A stretch of 64,000 nt of DNA from Glaciecola sp041380235 (GTDB lineage Bacteria > Pseudomonadota > Gammaproteobacteria > Enterobacterales > Alteromonadaceae): positions 186,001-250,000 of the forward strand of contig NZ_JBGIYY010000001.1 in the NCBI RefSeq assembly GCF_041380235.1. Direction: 5' to 3'. Of this stretch, positions 53,669 to 61,267 are shown one piece after another (within the stretch, counting starts at the first letter, position 1; every line of letters begins with the position of its first letter). The notes beneath the pieces were generated by a model. It was not told the origin of the DNA. It worked only from the letters and a program-made list of their open reading frames with translations, and made no database searches. Position numbers and translations under genes: made by a program.

Positions 53669-54426
53669 GCAATCGATTTGATGATGAGCACAATGAACAT
53701 CAAGCGATTGTGAGTGAAGCTTATCAACAATTACAAAAGCCAATGCCTACAGATACACTAGACGCGAGTATTTTGTCGATAGCTAGGCAGCAAGCGCAAC
53801 TGAATGCGACATTGAGCCATCCGTCAATGAAGTCACCATGGCGAAAATGGCAATACAGTGGCTCAATTGCCGCTTCAGTAATCTTCGTCGCACTGGTGTT
53901 TGTGGTAGCCGAGCCAGAAGTAAACACCGATAGCGTTCAGTCCTTGCCTCCTGCTAATTCTGAACCAATGATGGCTGATATGACAGATTCAGCGCGAGAA
54001 AGAATGATATCAGCGCCTGCTCAGACCCAGATGCAAGGGCTTGTGGTGACGAGTGCCAGACGCCTCGCTAGCAGCCTAAATACTGAAGCTGAAGAAACAC
54101 CACCGTCGCTGATTGATGAATTGTTTGAACGAATTCTTGAAATAAAAGCAATAAATGAAGAGTTGATCCCACCAAAAAAAGCGATGCATACCTCACCAAA
54201 TGAGATAAGTACAAGCCAATTGGTCATCAGCAATCAGAAAAAAAGCGAACAAACTAAAGGTAGACAGGCCTTAGTTCAGGACGATAACGCTGAGATTAGT
54301 GAGTTACAGAGACAATTATTTGAAGCACTGTTAGCCGATAAGCAAAGCGCGCAAAACTGGGTGCTTGATGAAAAGTACAAAGAAGTATTGACCCATGATC
54401 AACTTCTGCAATTGCAGCAACACTAA
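53665..54426 (+). CDS. Single-pass membrane protein, putative anti-sigma factor
   Basis: 253 residues from ATG 53665, set by AGGAGGG at 53653-53659. The cytoplasmic N-terminal part (1-70) is helical, a single membrane helix follows (about 72-92, GSIAASVIFVALVFVVAEPE) and then a long hydrophilic outside region. That topology and overlap with the ECF sigma gene suggest an anti-sigma factor. I see no zinc-type HxxxCxxC motif, so the family is not certain. Confidence 0.65.
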   Translation: MSNRFDDEHNEHQAIVSEAYQQLQKPMPTDTLDASILSIARQQAQLNATLSHPSMKSPWRKWQYSGSIAASVIFVALVFVVAEPEVNTDSVQSLPPANSEPMMADMTDSARERMISAPAQTQMQGLVVTSARRLASSLNTEAEETPPSLIDELFERILEIKAINEELIPPKKAMHTSPNEISTSQLVISNQKKSEQTKGRQALVQDDNAEISELQRQLFEALLADKQSAQNWVLDEKYKEVLTHDQLLQLQQH

Positions 54427-54474
54427 GGTCTGTTAATCTTTGCTGCAAAATCATACAGCAAAGATCAACAGACC
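54427..54474 (+). terminator. Long hairpin after the sigma/anti-sigma unit
   Basis: Positions 54427-54445 and 54456-54474 pair over 19 positions with one mismatch, around a 10-base loop. The arms begin right after the stop codon. The T-tail is poor (ATTGGTATTT), so it may be a terminator or a 3'-end stabiliser. Confidence 0.65.
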
Positions 54475-54620
54475 ATTGGTATTTGCATTTTGGCGTAGGG
54501 ATACAAAATCATGTAGACTCGTGCGCTTTATTATAACTTTGAAATCACTCTTTTTTTACAAGCTTAATGAGCGTTGATTTTGCCTAAAAATTTAATAATG
54601 AACATAAAAACCTATGCATC

Positions 54621-56303
54621 ATGACAGAACTTGAAGAAGCCCTAACAGCCTTAGAAAGAGGCGACGAAACGACATCAATAAAGTTATTAAAATCGATGAT
54701 TGAATCGAACCCAAAGCATGCAGAAGCATGGTCTTTCTACGGGATAGTTCTGCTTAAGAAAAATCAGCCAGAGGCTATTGAGGCGCTCAAAAAAGCATGT
54801 GATATAGCACCTCTAGAATCTCGGTGGCATTTACATTTAGGACGTTGTTTAAACCAAGTGAAAGACTTTGCAGGGGCTAAGACTGCCCTGCAACGAGCTG
54901 CAGAACTCTCTCATTACGCTCCTGACGCTGCGCTTGCGCTTACCAAGGCTTTGATTCAACTAGGAGAATTAAACGAAGCATTAAACGTCATACAAATCAG
55001 TGCAGCCCGCTATGATTCACCCCAAGTACATCACAAACATGCGCAAATCTCTGCCGCTTTACATGACTATACAACAGCTATCAGCGCCATAAAAACTGCT
55101 TATCGAAATGCAAATATGTCGGAGGCAGACTCGTTGCTTCTTGCTAAATGGCACATTCATGTCAAAGATTTTACTGCAGCGCAAAATTTGGTGGATAAGG
55201 TTTTAGCGATCCGGAAAAATGACCCTAAAGCCACAATACTAGCGGCTAACCTTGCATCATGGAAAGGTGATTTTGACCGCGCTCGAAACCTGATAAAAAA
55301 AGCACTTATCAGTCATCCAAAGCACATTGACTTGATTGTTGAGCAATTGCTATTGTCCACAAGTACCGATGCAGATACCTATCATTTCGCAAGCGAAATT
55401 GTTAATCAGCCAGGCACGAGCTCAGACAGCCGCATTAAACTTCTATTCGCATTGGCACAGACGGCCGATCGCCATGGTGATTATGAATTAGCATGGGACT
55501 ATGCTACTACCGCTAATCGCTTAGCAAAAAACGGCTCGACATTTGACATTAATTCACTCTATAAACAGCTCGAACACGCGCTCACAATTTATCAAAAATC
55601 ACGTCCCTTAGACTCAAGCGAAGACGTACAGCAAATATATTTTTTAGGACCGCCTCGGTGCGGTGGTTCTCTTATACAAACCTTATTAGCGGCAGCCCCG
55701 GGAGTTGCCTCTGTGGGCGAACGCGGGGCATTACTGCCATGGCTGATGCCGATGTTAGTAGGCCATGATGGTATTGATGTTTTTAATAAAAGTCAGCACC
55801 AATTGCAACAAGCTGATATCGCCGGTTTAAGGGCTCTTGCTCCTTCCGCCAGCGTATATGTTGATAAGACGACCCACAACCTGCATCTCGCGGGCTTGTT
55901 GCAGCGCATTCATCCTTCTGCGAAATTTGTTCATATCGAACGAAACAAAAAAGATATGGCACTTTCCATCTATATGCGCAATTTTTCAAATACGTTTACA
56001 TATAGCTATGAAATTGACGATATTAACCGCTACTTAGACTTTCAGACTTATGCAGTAAAAAAATGGCAAGAGCTTGGTTTGCCCATATTAACCCACAATC
56101 ATGATGACTTTGTAAAGGCACCTGAGTCCCACGGCAAGGCCTTATTTACCGACCTAGGACTCAGTTGGAATAATTCATACCTTGGAGTTGAAGCTCGCAG
56201 CGCATCCGTAGAAACATTCAGCTCGATGCAAGTTAGAAATGAAATAAAACCACCCCCGCAGCCAAAATGGAAACCTTATGCTAAATACTTAGCAAGCATC
56301 TAA
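54621..56303 (+). CDS. TPR-repeat sulfotransferase
   Basis: 560 residues. Residues 1-310 are tetratricopeptide repeats (for example EAWSFYGIVLLKKNQPEAIE and LHLGRCLNQVKDFAGAKTAL). Residues 325-550 are a sulfotransferase domain with the PAPS 5'-phosphate loop FLGPPRCGGSLIQTLLAAAP and a later HIERNKKDMALSIYMRNF with Arg/Ser positions typical of 3'-phosphate binding. Such proteins move sulfate from PAPS to a peptide or sugar acceptor; the acceptor is not known. No signal peptide, so it is cytosolic. It stands alone. Confidence 0.82.
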   Translation: MTELEEALTALERGDETTSIKLLKSMIESNPKHAEAWSFYGIVLLKKNQPEAIEALKKACDIAPLESRWHLHLGRCLNQVKDFAGAKTALQRAAELSHYAPDAALALTKALIQLGELNEALNVIQISAARYDSPQVHHKHAQISAALHDYTTAISAIKTAYRNANMSEADSLLLAKWHIHVKDFTAAQNLVDKVLAIRKNDPKATILAANLASWKGDFDRARNLIKKALISHPKHIDLIVEQLLLSTSTDADTYHFASEIVNQPGTSSDSRIKLLFALAQTADRHGDYELAWDYATTANRLAKNGSTFDINSLYKQLEHALTIYQKSRPLDSSEDVQQIYFLGPPRCGGSLIQTLLAAAPGVASVGERGALLPWLMPMLVGHDGIDVFNKSQHQLQQADIAGLRALAPSASVYVDKTTHNLHLAGLLQRIHPSAKFVHIERNKKDMALSIYMRNFSNTFTYSYEIDDINRYLDFQTYAVKKWQELGLPILTHNHDDFVKAPESHGKALFTDLGLSWNNSYLGVEARSASVETFSSMQVRNEIKPPPQPKWKPYAKYLASI

Positions 56304-56419
56304 ATATGAGTTTGCAAGACCAGTATTAAGCAATCAAGCTTGGATAAGACAGGTAATTAAACGAAGCATATTGCCTAACAAGTCCTTTCCAAAGAAGACT
56401 TGGCGAAAGTCACCAAAAA

Positions 56420-56455
56420 GTGTCCGAATCGAACAGTTTTTTCGTCCGCGGACAC
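56420..56455 (+). other. Hairpin in the spacer before a sigma-54 promoter
   Basis: GTGTCCG (56420-56426) pairs with CGGACAC (56449-56455), with CGAA/TTCG inside. It could end the sulfotransferase transcript or be a protein site; there is no T-run next to it. Confidence 0.35.
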
Positions 56456-56507
56456 GAATAAATCCACACCTTTTTAATATAGTGTTTAAATAACAGTTAC
56501 TTAAATT

Positions 56508-56524
56508 TTGGCACGAACTTCGCT
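56508..56524 (+). promoter_or_regulatory. Near-consensus sigma-54 promoter before a 26-codon ORF
   Basis: TTGGCACGAACTTCGCT: perfect TTGGCACG -24 box, GG-N10-GC spacing, 11 of 12 positions of TGGCACG-N4-TTGCW. It matches at least as well as the fliE, flrB and flhA sites. The only downstream plus-strand ORF before the convergent prpE is the 26-codon one at 56581, about 45 bases from the expected transcript start. Confidence 0.75.
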
Positions 56525-56580
56525 TAGCACTAGTGATAAAGACTCACAGCAAATAGTTAATCAATCACTAGGAAATAAAT

Positions 56581-56661
56581 ATGACGATTAAATACAAAAT
56601 TTGGACTGCCTCATTTGCCCTGTATACGTTTACCGTTTGTACACTATGTTTGATAGCGTAA
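56581..56661 (+). CDS. Putative 26-residue membrane microprotein
   Basis: An ATG ORF of 26 codons ending in TAA, with AGGA seven bases before the start. The product has a short basic start (MTIKYK) and then one hydrophobic stretch (IWTASFALYTFTVCTLCLIA) able to span a membrane, with two Cys and two aromatic belts. It sits behind the sigma-54 promoter at 56508-56524 and ends 15 bases before the convergent prpE stop. No family is known to me. It was too short for standard gene calling. An untranslated small RNA is the alternative. Confidence 0.5.
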   Translation: MTIKYKIWTASFALYTFTVCTLCLIA

Positions 56662-56676
56662 GCAGCCCTTGCTCGA

Positions 56677-58575
56677 TTAGCTGGATGTTTTTAGTAGACC
56701 ATTTTTTTGCATAATGTCCTTTATTTCTTGGACGCTCTCAGGGTCATCAATGGTTGAGGGCACCGCATAGTCACTGTCATCTGCAATTTGTCTAAGGAGT
56801 TTGCGTAAAATTTTGCCGGAGCGAGTTTTCGGTAGTCTAGGCACAATGATGGTTTGTTTTAAGCACGCTACCGCGCCGATTTCTTTTCGCACCATATTTA
56901 CGAGCTCCGTTTGCAAGTCGGCTTCTGAAATGGTTGCGCCATCTTTCAACAACGCTAGGCCGATTGGCACTTGTCCTTTTAAGCTATCGTAAACACCAAT
57001 AACACTGCACTCGGCAACGTCACGATGCGCCGCAAGTACTTCTTCCATCTCACCGGTTGAAAGCCGGTGGCCGGCTACGTTAATGACATCGTCGGTGCGA
57101 CCCATAACAAATAAGTAGCCGTCTTCATCTATATAGCCGCCATCACCTGAGCTGTAATAGCCCGGAAATTCTTTTAAATAGCCGTCTTCAAAGCGAGCAA
57201 AATCACCCCATATAGTGGCTAAGCAGCTAGGTGGAAGTGGGAGTTTGATGGCAATTGCGCCTTGAGTGTTAGCCGGCACCGGCTCACCGCTGTGGTCAAG
57301 AATCTGTACATTGAATCCAGGCACCGGTTTGGTCGATGAACCTGGCTTGGTTGGCAGCGTTTCAATGCCGGTTAAATTAGCGCAAATTGCCCAACCTGTT
57401 TCAGTTTGCCACCAATGATCAACCACAGGTTTGCCGGTTTTTTCAACGGTCCACTCGTAGGTGGGCGGATCTAGTCGTTCGCCTGCCATAAAGATGGTTT
57501 CTAGACAGTCAATGTTATATTGCCCCAATAAAAGCGCCTCAGGGTCTTCTTTGCGAATGGCTCTAAACGCAGTGGGAGCGGCAAATACGGCTTTCACGCT
57601 GTACTGCTCTATTACCCGCCAAAATGCCCCAGCGTCAGGTGTTCTAACGGGTTTGCCTTCATACACAACGGTGGTGCAGCCATGCAGTAACGGCGCATAC
57701 ACGATGTAAGAATGCCCCACTACCCAGCCTACATCTGAGGCCGCCCAAAATACATCACCTGGCTCTAAGTTATACACCGAGCGCATCGAGTATTTCAGTG
57801 CCACCGCATGACCGCCATTGTCACGGACCACGCCTTTGGGCTTGCCGGTGGTGCCGGAGGTATAAAGCACATAAAGAGGGTCGCTACCCAAGACCTTAAC
57901 GCAGTCTGCGGGAACTGACTGTTGAGTGGCCTGCAGCCAGTCGATATCTCTGGGACATTGCATGCTGGCAGCGCACTGTTCCCGTTGCAATAGAATTACG
58001 TGTTCGGGTTTGTGTTTGGCAAGCTCAATCGCTTGGTCTACCATCGGTTTATATTCGATAACTCGGCTAATTTCGATACCGCAAGACGCCGTGACAACTA
58101 ACTTAGGTTTGGCATCATTTATTCTGATCGCTAGTTCGTTTGCTGAGAACCCGCCAAATACCACCGAGTGCACCGCGCCTATTCGGGCACAAGCAAGCAT
58201 TGCAACAACCGCTTTGGCAATCATTGGCATGTAGATAACCACCGTATCGCCTTTTTCAACGCCGTACTGGCGTAATGTACCGGCAAACAGTGCGACTTCT
58301 TTTAGCAGTTCGCGGTATGTGTACTGCTGCGCCTCATCCGTCACAGGCGAATCAAAAATAAGCGCTAACTGTTCACCTCGGCCATTTTCAACATGATGGT
58401 CAAGGGCCATATAACAAGTGTTCATCTCGCCGTTGGCAAACCATCGGGCAATGCCGTTGCTATCCTCTGAAAGTATGCCGCTCGGAAAGGTAAACCAAGG
58501 TAAGTCTGCGGCTTTCTCTCCCCAAAAGGTTTCAGGTGCGGCAATAGAGTGATCGTATTCTTGCTGGTATGACAT
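56677..58575 (-). CDS. prpE: Propionyl-CoA synthetase (PrpE-type acyl-CoA synthetase)
   Basis: Activates propionate (and probably acetate) to the CoA thioester through an acyl-adenylate. 632 residues of the ANL superfamily: P-loop-like LYVLYTSGTTGKPKGVVRD, HWWQTETGWAIC, SSGDGGYIDEDGYLFVMGRT and the C-terminal catalytic Lys in TRSGKILRKLLR. Segments such as ARWFANGEMNTCYMALDHHV and IFDSPVT fit PrpE better than Acs. It may feed the methylcitrate route; those genes are not here. It runs opposite to its neighbours. Confidence 0.88.
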   Translation of the reverse strand: MSYQQEYDHSIAAPETFWGEKAADLPWFTFPSGILSEDSNGIARWFANGEMNTCYMALDHHVENGRGEQLALIFDSPVTDEAQQYTYRELLKEVALFAGTLRQYGVEKGDTVVIYMPMIAKAVVAMLACARIGAVHSVVFGGFSANELAIRINDAKPKLVVTASCGIEISRVIEYKPMVDQAIELAKHKPEHVILLQREQCAASMQCPRDIDWLQATQQSVPADCVKVLGSDPLYVLYTSGTTGKPKGVVRDNGGHAVALKYSMRSVYNLEPGDVFWAASDVGWVVGHSYIVYAPLLHGCTTVVYEGKPVRTPDAGAFWRVIEQYSVKAVFAAPTAFRAIRKEDPEALLLGQYNIDCLETIFMAGERLDPPTYEWTVEKTGKPVVDHWWQTETGWAICANLTGIETLPTKPGSSTKPVPGFNVQILDHSGEPVPANTQGAIAIKLPLPPSCLATIWGDFARFEDGYLKEFPGYYSSGDGGYIDEDGYLFVMGRTDDVINVAGHRLSTGEMEEVLAAHRDVAECSVIGVYDSLKGQVPIGLALLKDGATISEADLQTELVNMVRKEIGAVACLKQTIIVPRLPKTRSGKILRKLLRQIADDSDYAVPSTIDDPESVQEIKDIMQKNGLLKTSS

Positions 58576-58840
58576 ATTGATTCTGCCTTATTAAAATTAC
58601 TAACGGTGGCTACATTTCAATCTGTGCAAAACGGACTTATTCGCTAACGCTACGCACAGTTCATTATCTTGTACTCTACAATAGAGCAGTTTGGGGAATA
58701 GGTGTTATTCGACTTCGGGCTTACATCTATGCTTATTTAGGATATTCATTTGACTAGCGATGATTTTTAGCCAATGATGCAAATAGACCTTGGCATGGAT
58801 AAATGCTACCGATAATAACAACACACAACAGAGGTACTTT

Positions 58841-59074
58841 ATGTCGTTTAACGCTGACATGCTTGAAGAATTAAATCTCATCTTGAAATTTCCAAACAAA
58901 AGCTTGATGCAAGGGCTCAAAGTACGCAAAGATGCTGACCAAGCTATGATCGATGCAGCACAACGCCTATACGAAAAAGGCATTGTGCAACAACCTGACG
59001 GTGGCTATTTAACCGATTTAGGCCACGATCTTGTTGAGCATGCGCAAATCTTGCAATCTGCACTCACTTCATAA
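58841..59074 (+). CDS. Small conserved protein of TIGR02647 type
   Basis: 77 residues from ATG 58841, chosen for GAGG eight bases upstream; an ATG at 58790 would add an unrelated lead. SFNADMLEELNLILKF, GLKVRKDADQAMIDAAQRLY and GIVQQPDGGYLTDLGHDLVE suggest a small winged-helix-like fold, as in the TIGR02647 family of gammaproteobacteria. Function unknown. It precedes the metA control region. Confidence 0.75.
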   Translation: MSFNADMLEELNLILKFPNKSLMQGLKVRKDADQAMIDAAQRLYEKGIVQQPDGGYLTDLGHDLVEHAQILQSALTS

Positions 59075-59087
59075 TAAGCCACTGAAT

Positions 59088-59111
59088 AAACGTTTAGACG
59101 TCTAGACGTTT
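59088..59111 (+). promoter_or_regulatory. Three tandem met boxes (MetJ operator)
   Basis: AAACGTTT-AGACGTCT-AGACGTTT are three contiguous 8-base met boxes; the central one is a perfect consensus AGACGTCT. MetJ with S-adenosylmethionine binds such tandem boxes and represses methionine genes. They end four bases before the -35 box of metA. Confidence 0.92.
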
Positions 59112-59115
59112 ATTC

Positions 59116-59144
59116 TTGACATTTGTTCCCATTCCGCCACAATA
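59116..59144 (+). promoter_or_regulatory. Sigma-70 promoter of metA
   Basis: TTGACA (59116-59121), 17 bases, ACAATA (59139-59144). The -35 is consensus and the -10 is weaker. The adjacent met boxes place MetJ directly against it. Confidence 0.75.
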
Positions 59145-59178
59145 ACGACATCTTTGTTTCATTTGGTGTCTGTGCTTC

Positions 59179-60096
59179 ATGCCGATTAAAATACCTGCTG
59201 AGCTTCCTGCTTCAGACGATTTGTCTTCCGAAAACATTTTTGTGATGGACAGTGAGCGTGCGCTTAAGCAAAATATACGGCCGCTCAACGTGGGTATTTT
59301 AAACCTCATGCCTAATAAAATAGAGACCGAACTACAAATACTCCGCTTGCTTTCCAATACCCCTTTGCAAATTAACATCGACCTAATTCGTATCGACGAA
59401 ACCGCACCAAAAAATACCCCTGCATCTCATATGAATGCTTTTTATCATTCGTTTTCTGAAGTGAAAGATAAAAAATACGATGGGCTTATCATTACCGGCG
59501 CGCCCTTAGGTAATATGGAGTACGAAGACGTTAAATACTGGGACAAAATGACCACGCTGATGGACTGGAGCCGCCGTCATGTGCAATCTACCATCTTTTT
59601 ATGCTGGGCAGCTCACGCGGCTATGTACCATTATTATGGTGTGCAGCGAGTGGTCAGAGAGAGAAAGTTGTCTGGCGTTTTTGAGCATCGAGTTCTGGAC
59701 GAAAAAAACGAGCTGGTGCGCGGCTTTGACCCTTATTTTTGGGCACCGCATTCTCGCGTGGGTGAAATTCCTATTGAAGATTATCAGCGGATCGACGGTC
59801 TTTCTGTGCTCGCTAGCTCTTATGATGCAGGTGTCTATATTGCCGCAACAGACGATAAACGCTTAGTTTACGTTACCGGGCATCCTGAGTATGACCCATT
59901 AACCCTTGCGCAAGAGTATGAGCGAGATGTAGAGGCTGAACTCAGCCCTGCAGTGCCTGAAAATTACTTCCAGCAAAACGATCCAACAAAAGACATTAAA
60001 GTCCGCTGGAAGTCACACGGCACTTTGTTTTTTACCAATTGGCTCAACTACTGCGTGTATCAAACCACGCCGTTTGATTTAAACGAACTTAATTAA
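59179..60096 (+). CDS. metA: Homoserine O-succinyltransferase MetA
   Basis: First committed step of methionine synthesis: acylates homoserine. 305 residues; catalytic C142 in FLCWAAHAAMY, and PIKIPAELPASDDLSSENIF is the family start. Residue 111 is Gly (GAPLGNMEYEDV), which in MetA studies goes with succinyl-CoA rather than acetyl-CoA use. It is followed 23 bases later by the first half of metH. Control by the met boxes upstream is very likely and may extend to both metH parts. Confidence 0.95.
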   Translation: MPIKIPAELPASDDLSSENIFVMDSERALKQNIRPLNVGILNLMPNKIETELQILRLLSNTPLQINIDLIRIDETAPKNTPASHMNAFYHSFSEVKDKKYDGLIITGAPLGNMEYEDVKYWDKMTTLMDWSRRHVQSTIFLCWAAHAAMYHYYGVQRVVRERKLSGVFEHRVLDEKNELVRGFDPYFWAPHSRVGEIPIEDYQRIDGLSVLASSYDAGVYIAATDDKRLVYVTGHPEYDPLTLAQEYERDVEAELSPAVPENYFQQNDPTKDIKVRWKSHGTLFFTNWLNYCVYQTTPFDLNELN

Positions 60097-60119
60097 CCCA
60101 TCGCATATAGGAAGTCGCA

Positions 60120-61172
60120 GTGACCGATACCGCAACCCGCATAGCCAAGCTCGCATCTACTCGTATTTTAGTGCTTGATGGCGCAATGGGAACCATGATC
60201 CAAGAGCTAAAACTCAATGAAGAAGACTACCGCGGTGAGCAGTTTAAAGACTGGCACTGCGACCTGAAAGGCAACAATGATTTGTTGGCAGTCACGCAGC
60301 CTCACCTAATCAAAGAGATTCACCTGGCGTATTTAAAAGCGGGCGCCGACATCATTGAAACCAATACCTTTAACGCTACTGCTATTTCGATGGCCGATTA
60401 CGACATGCAAGACCATGTTGAACAAATTAACCTGTGCGCGGCTAAGTTAGCTCGTGAAGCGGCTGATCAAATAAGCGCACAAGACCCTGCTAAACCACGA
60501 TTTGTTGCAGGTGTGCTTGGACCAACCAGTCGTACCGCTTCTATTTCGCCGGATGTCAACGACCCAGGTAAGCGCAATGTGGATTTTGACGAGCTAGTTG
60601 AAACCTACACACAGGCCACCAAAGCGTTAATAAAAGGCAAGGTAGACATCATCATGCTCGAAACTATTTTTGATACCTTAAATGCAAAAGCAGCAGCCTT
60701 TGCTGTCGATGCGGTATTTGAAGAGCTTGGTTTAACTTTGCCAGTTATGATATCAGGCACCATCACTGATGCCTCTGGTCGCACGCTTTCAGGGCAAACT
60801 ACCGAAGCCTTTTATTATTCTTTACGCCATGTTAAGCCAATTGCGTTTGGCCTTAACTGTGCCCTTGGCCCTGACTTGCTAAGACAATACGTGGCTGAAT
60901 TATCAAGAGTCTCGGAGTGTTTGGTATCGGCGCACCCCAATGCGGGATTGCCCAATGAGTTTGGTGAATACGACATGCAGGCTGCCGAAATGGCTGAGCA
61001 TATTGAAGAGTGGGCAAAGTCAGGCTTAGTCAATATTGTGGGTGGTTGTTGTGGCAGCACACCTGAGCATATACGTGCGCTATCCCGAGCAGTAGCGGGT
61101 GCAGCACCAAGAAAGCTACCTAATGTTAAGGTGAAGCTAAGGCTATCAGGCCTTGAGCCCTTTGTGCATTAG
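60120..61172 (+). CDS. metH: Methionine synthase MetH, homocysteine-binding half
   Basis: Cobalamin-dependent methionine synthase module 1. 350 residues with the zinc ligands at C247 (FGLNCALGPD), C310 and C311 (VGGCCGSTPEH), which are the E. coli MetH numbers. LDGAMGTMIQELKLNEEDYR is the N-terminal signature. It stops right after the module, in the linker (RLSGLEPFVH). GTG start with AGGAA upstream. The other modules are encoded by the next gene, 95 bases on. The protein looks intact, so this is a gene split rather than decay. Confidence 0.93.
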   Translation: MTDTATRIAKLASTRILVLDGAMGTMIQELKLNEEDYRGEQFKDWHCDLKGNNDLLAVTQPHLIKEIHLAYLKAGADIIETNTFNATAISMADYDMQDHVEQINLCAAKLAREAADQISAQDPAKPRFVAGVLGPTSRTASISPDVNDPGKRNVDFDELVETYTQATKALIKGKVDIIMLETIFDTLNAKAAAFAVDAVFEELGLTLPVMISGTITDASGRTLSGQTTEAFYYSLRHVKPIAFGLNCALGPDLLRQYVAELSRVSECLVSAHPNAGLPNEFGEYDMQAAEMAEHIEEWAKSGLVNIVGGCCGSTPEHIRALSRAVAGAAPRKLPNVKVKLRLSGLEPFVH

Positions 61173-61267
61173 GTTTTATTAGGGCGACGGCGCTACTCAT
61201 TCGATGCAGTATGTAATTGATAAGCGAATACCTTTTCGATTTAACCGTTTTACAAGAGAGCATGTAA

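Noticed and set aside
54427..54474. 19-bp inverted repeat as an insertion-sequence end or attachment site
   Set aside because: The arms are adjacent to each other right after a stop codon with a 10-base loop, as in a transcript-end hairpin; no transposase or integrase is nearby.
58791..58806. TTGGCATGGATAAATGCT, a sigma-54-like site before the TIGR02647 gene
   Set aside because: GG and GC are 11 bases apart; sigma-54 needs ten, so it is unlikely to work.
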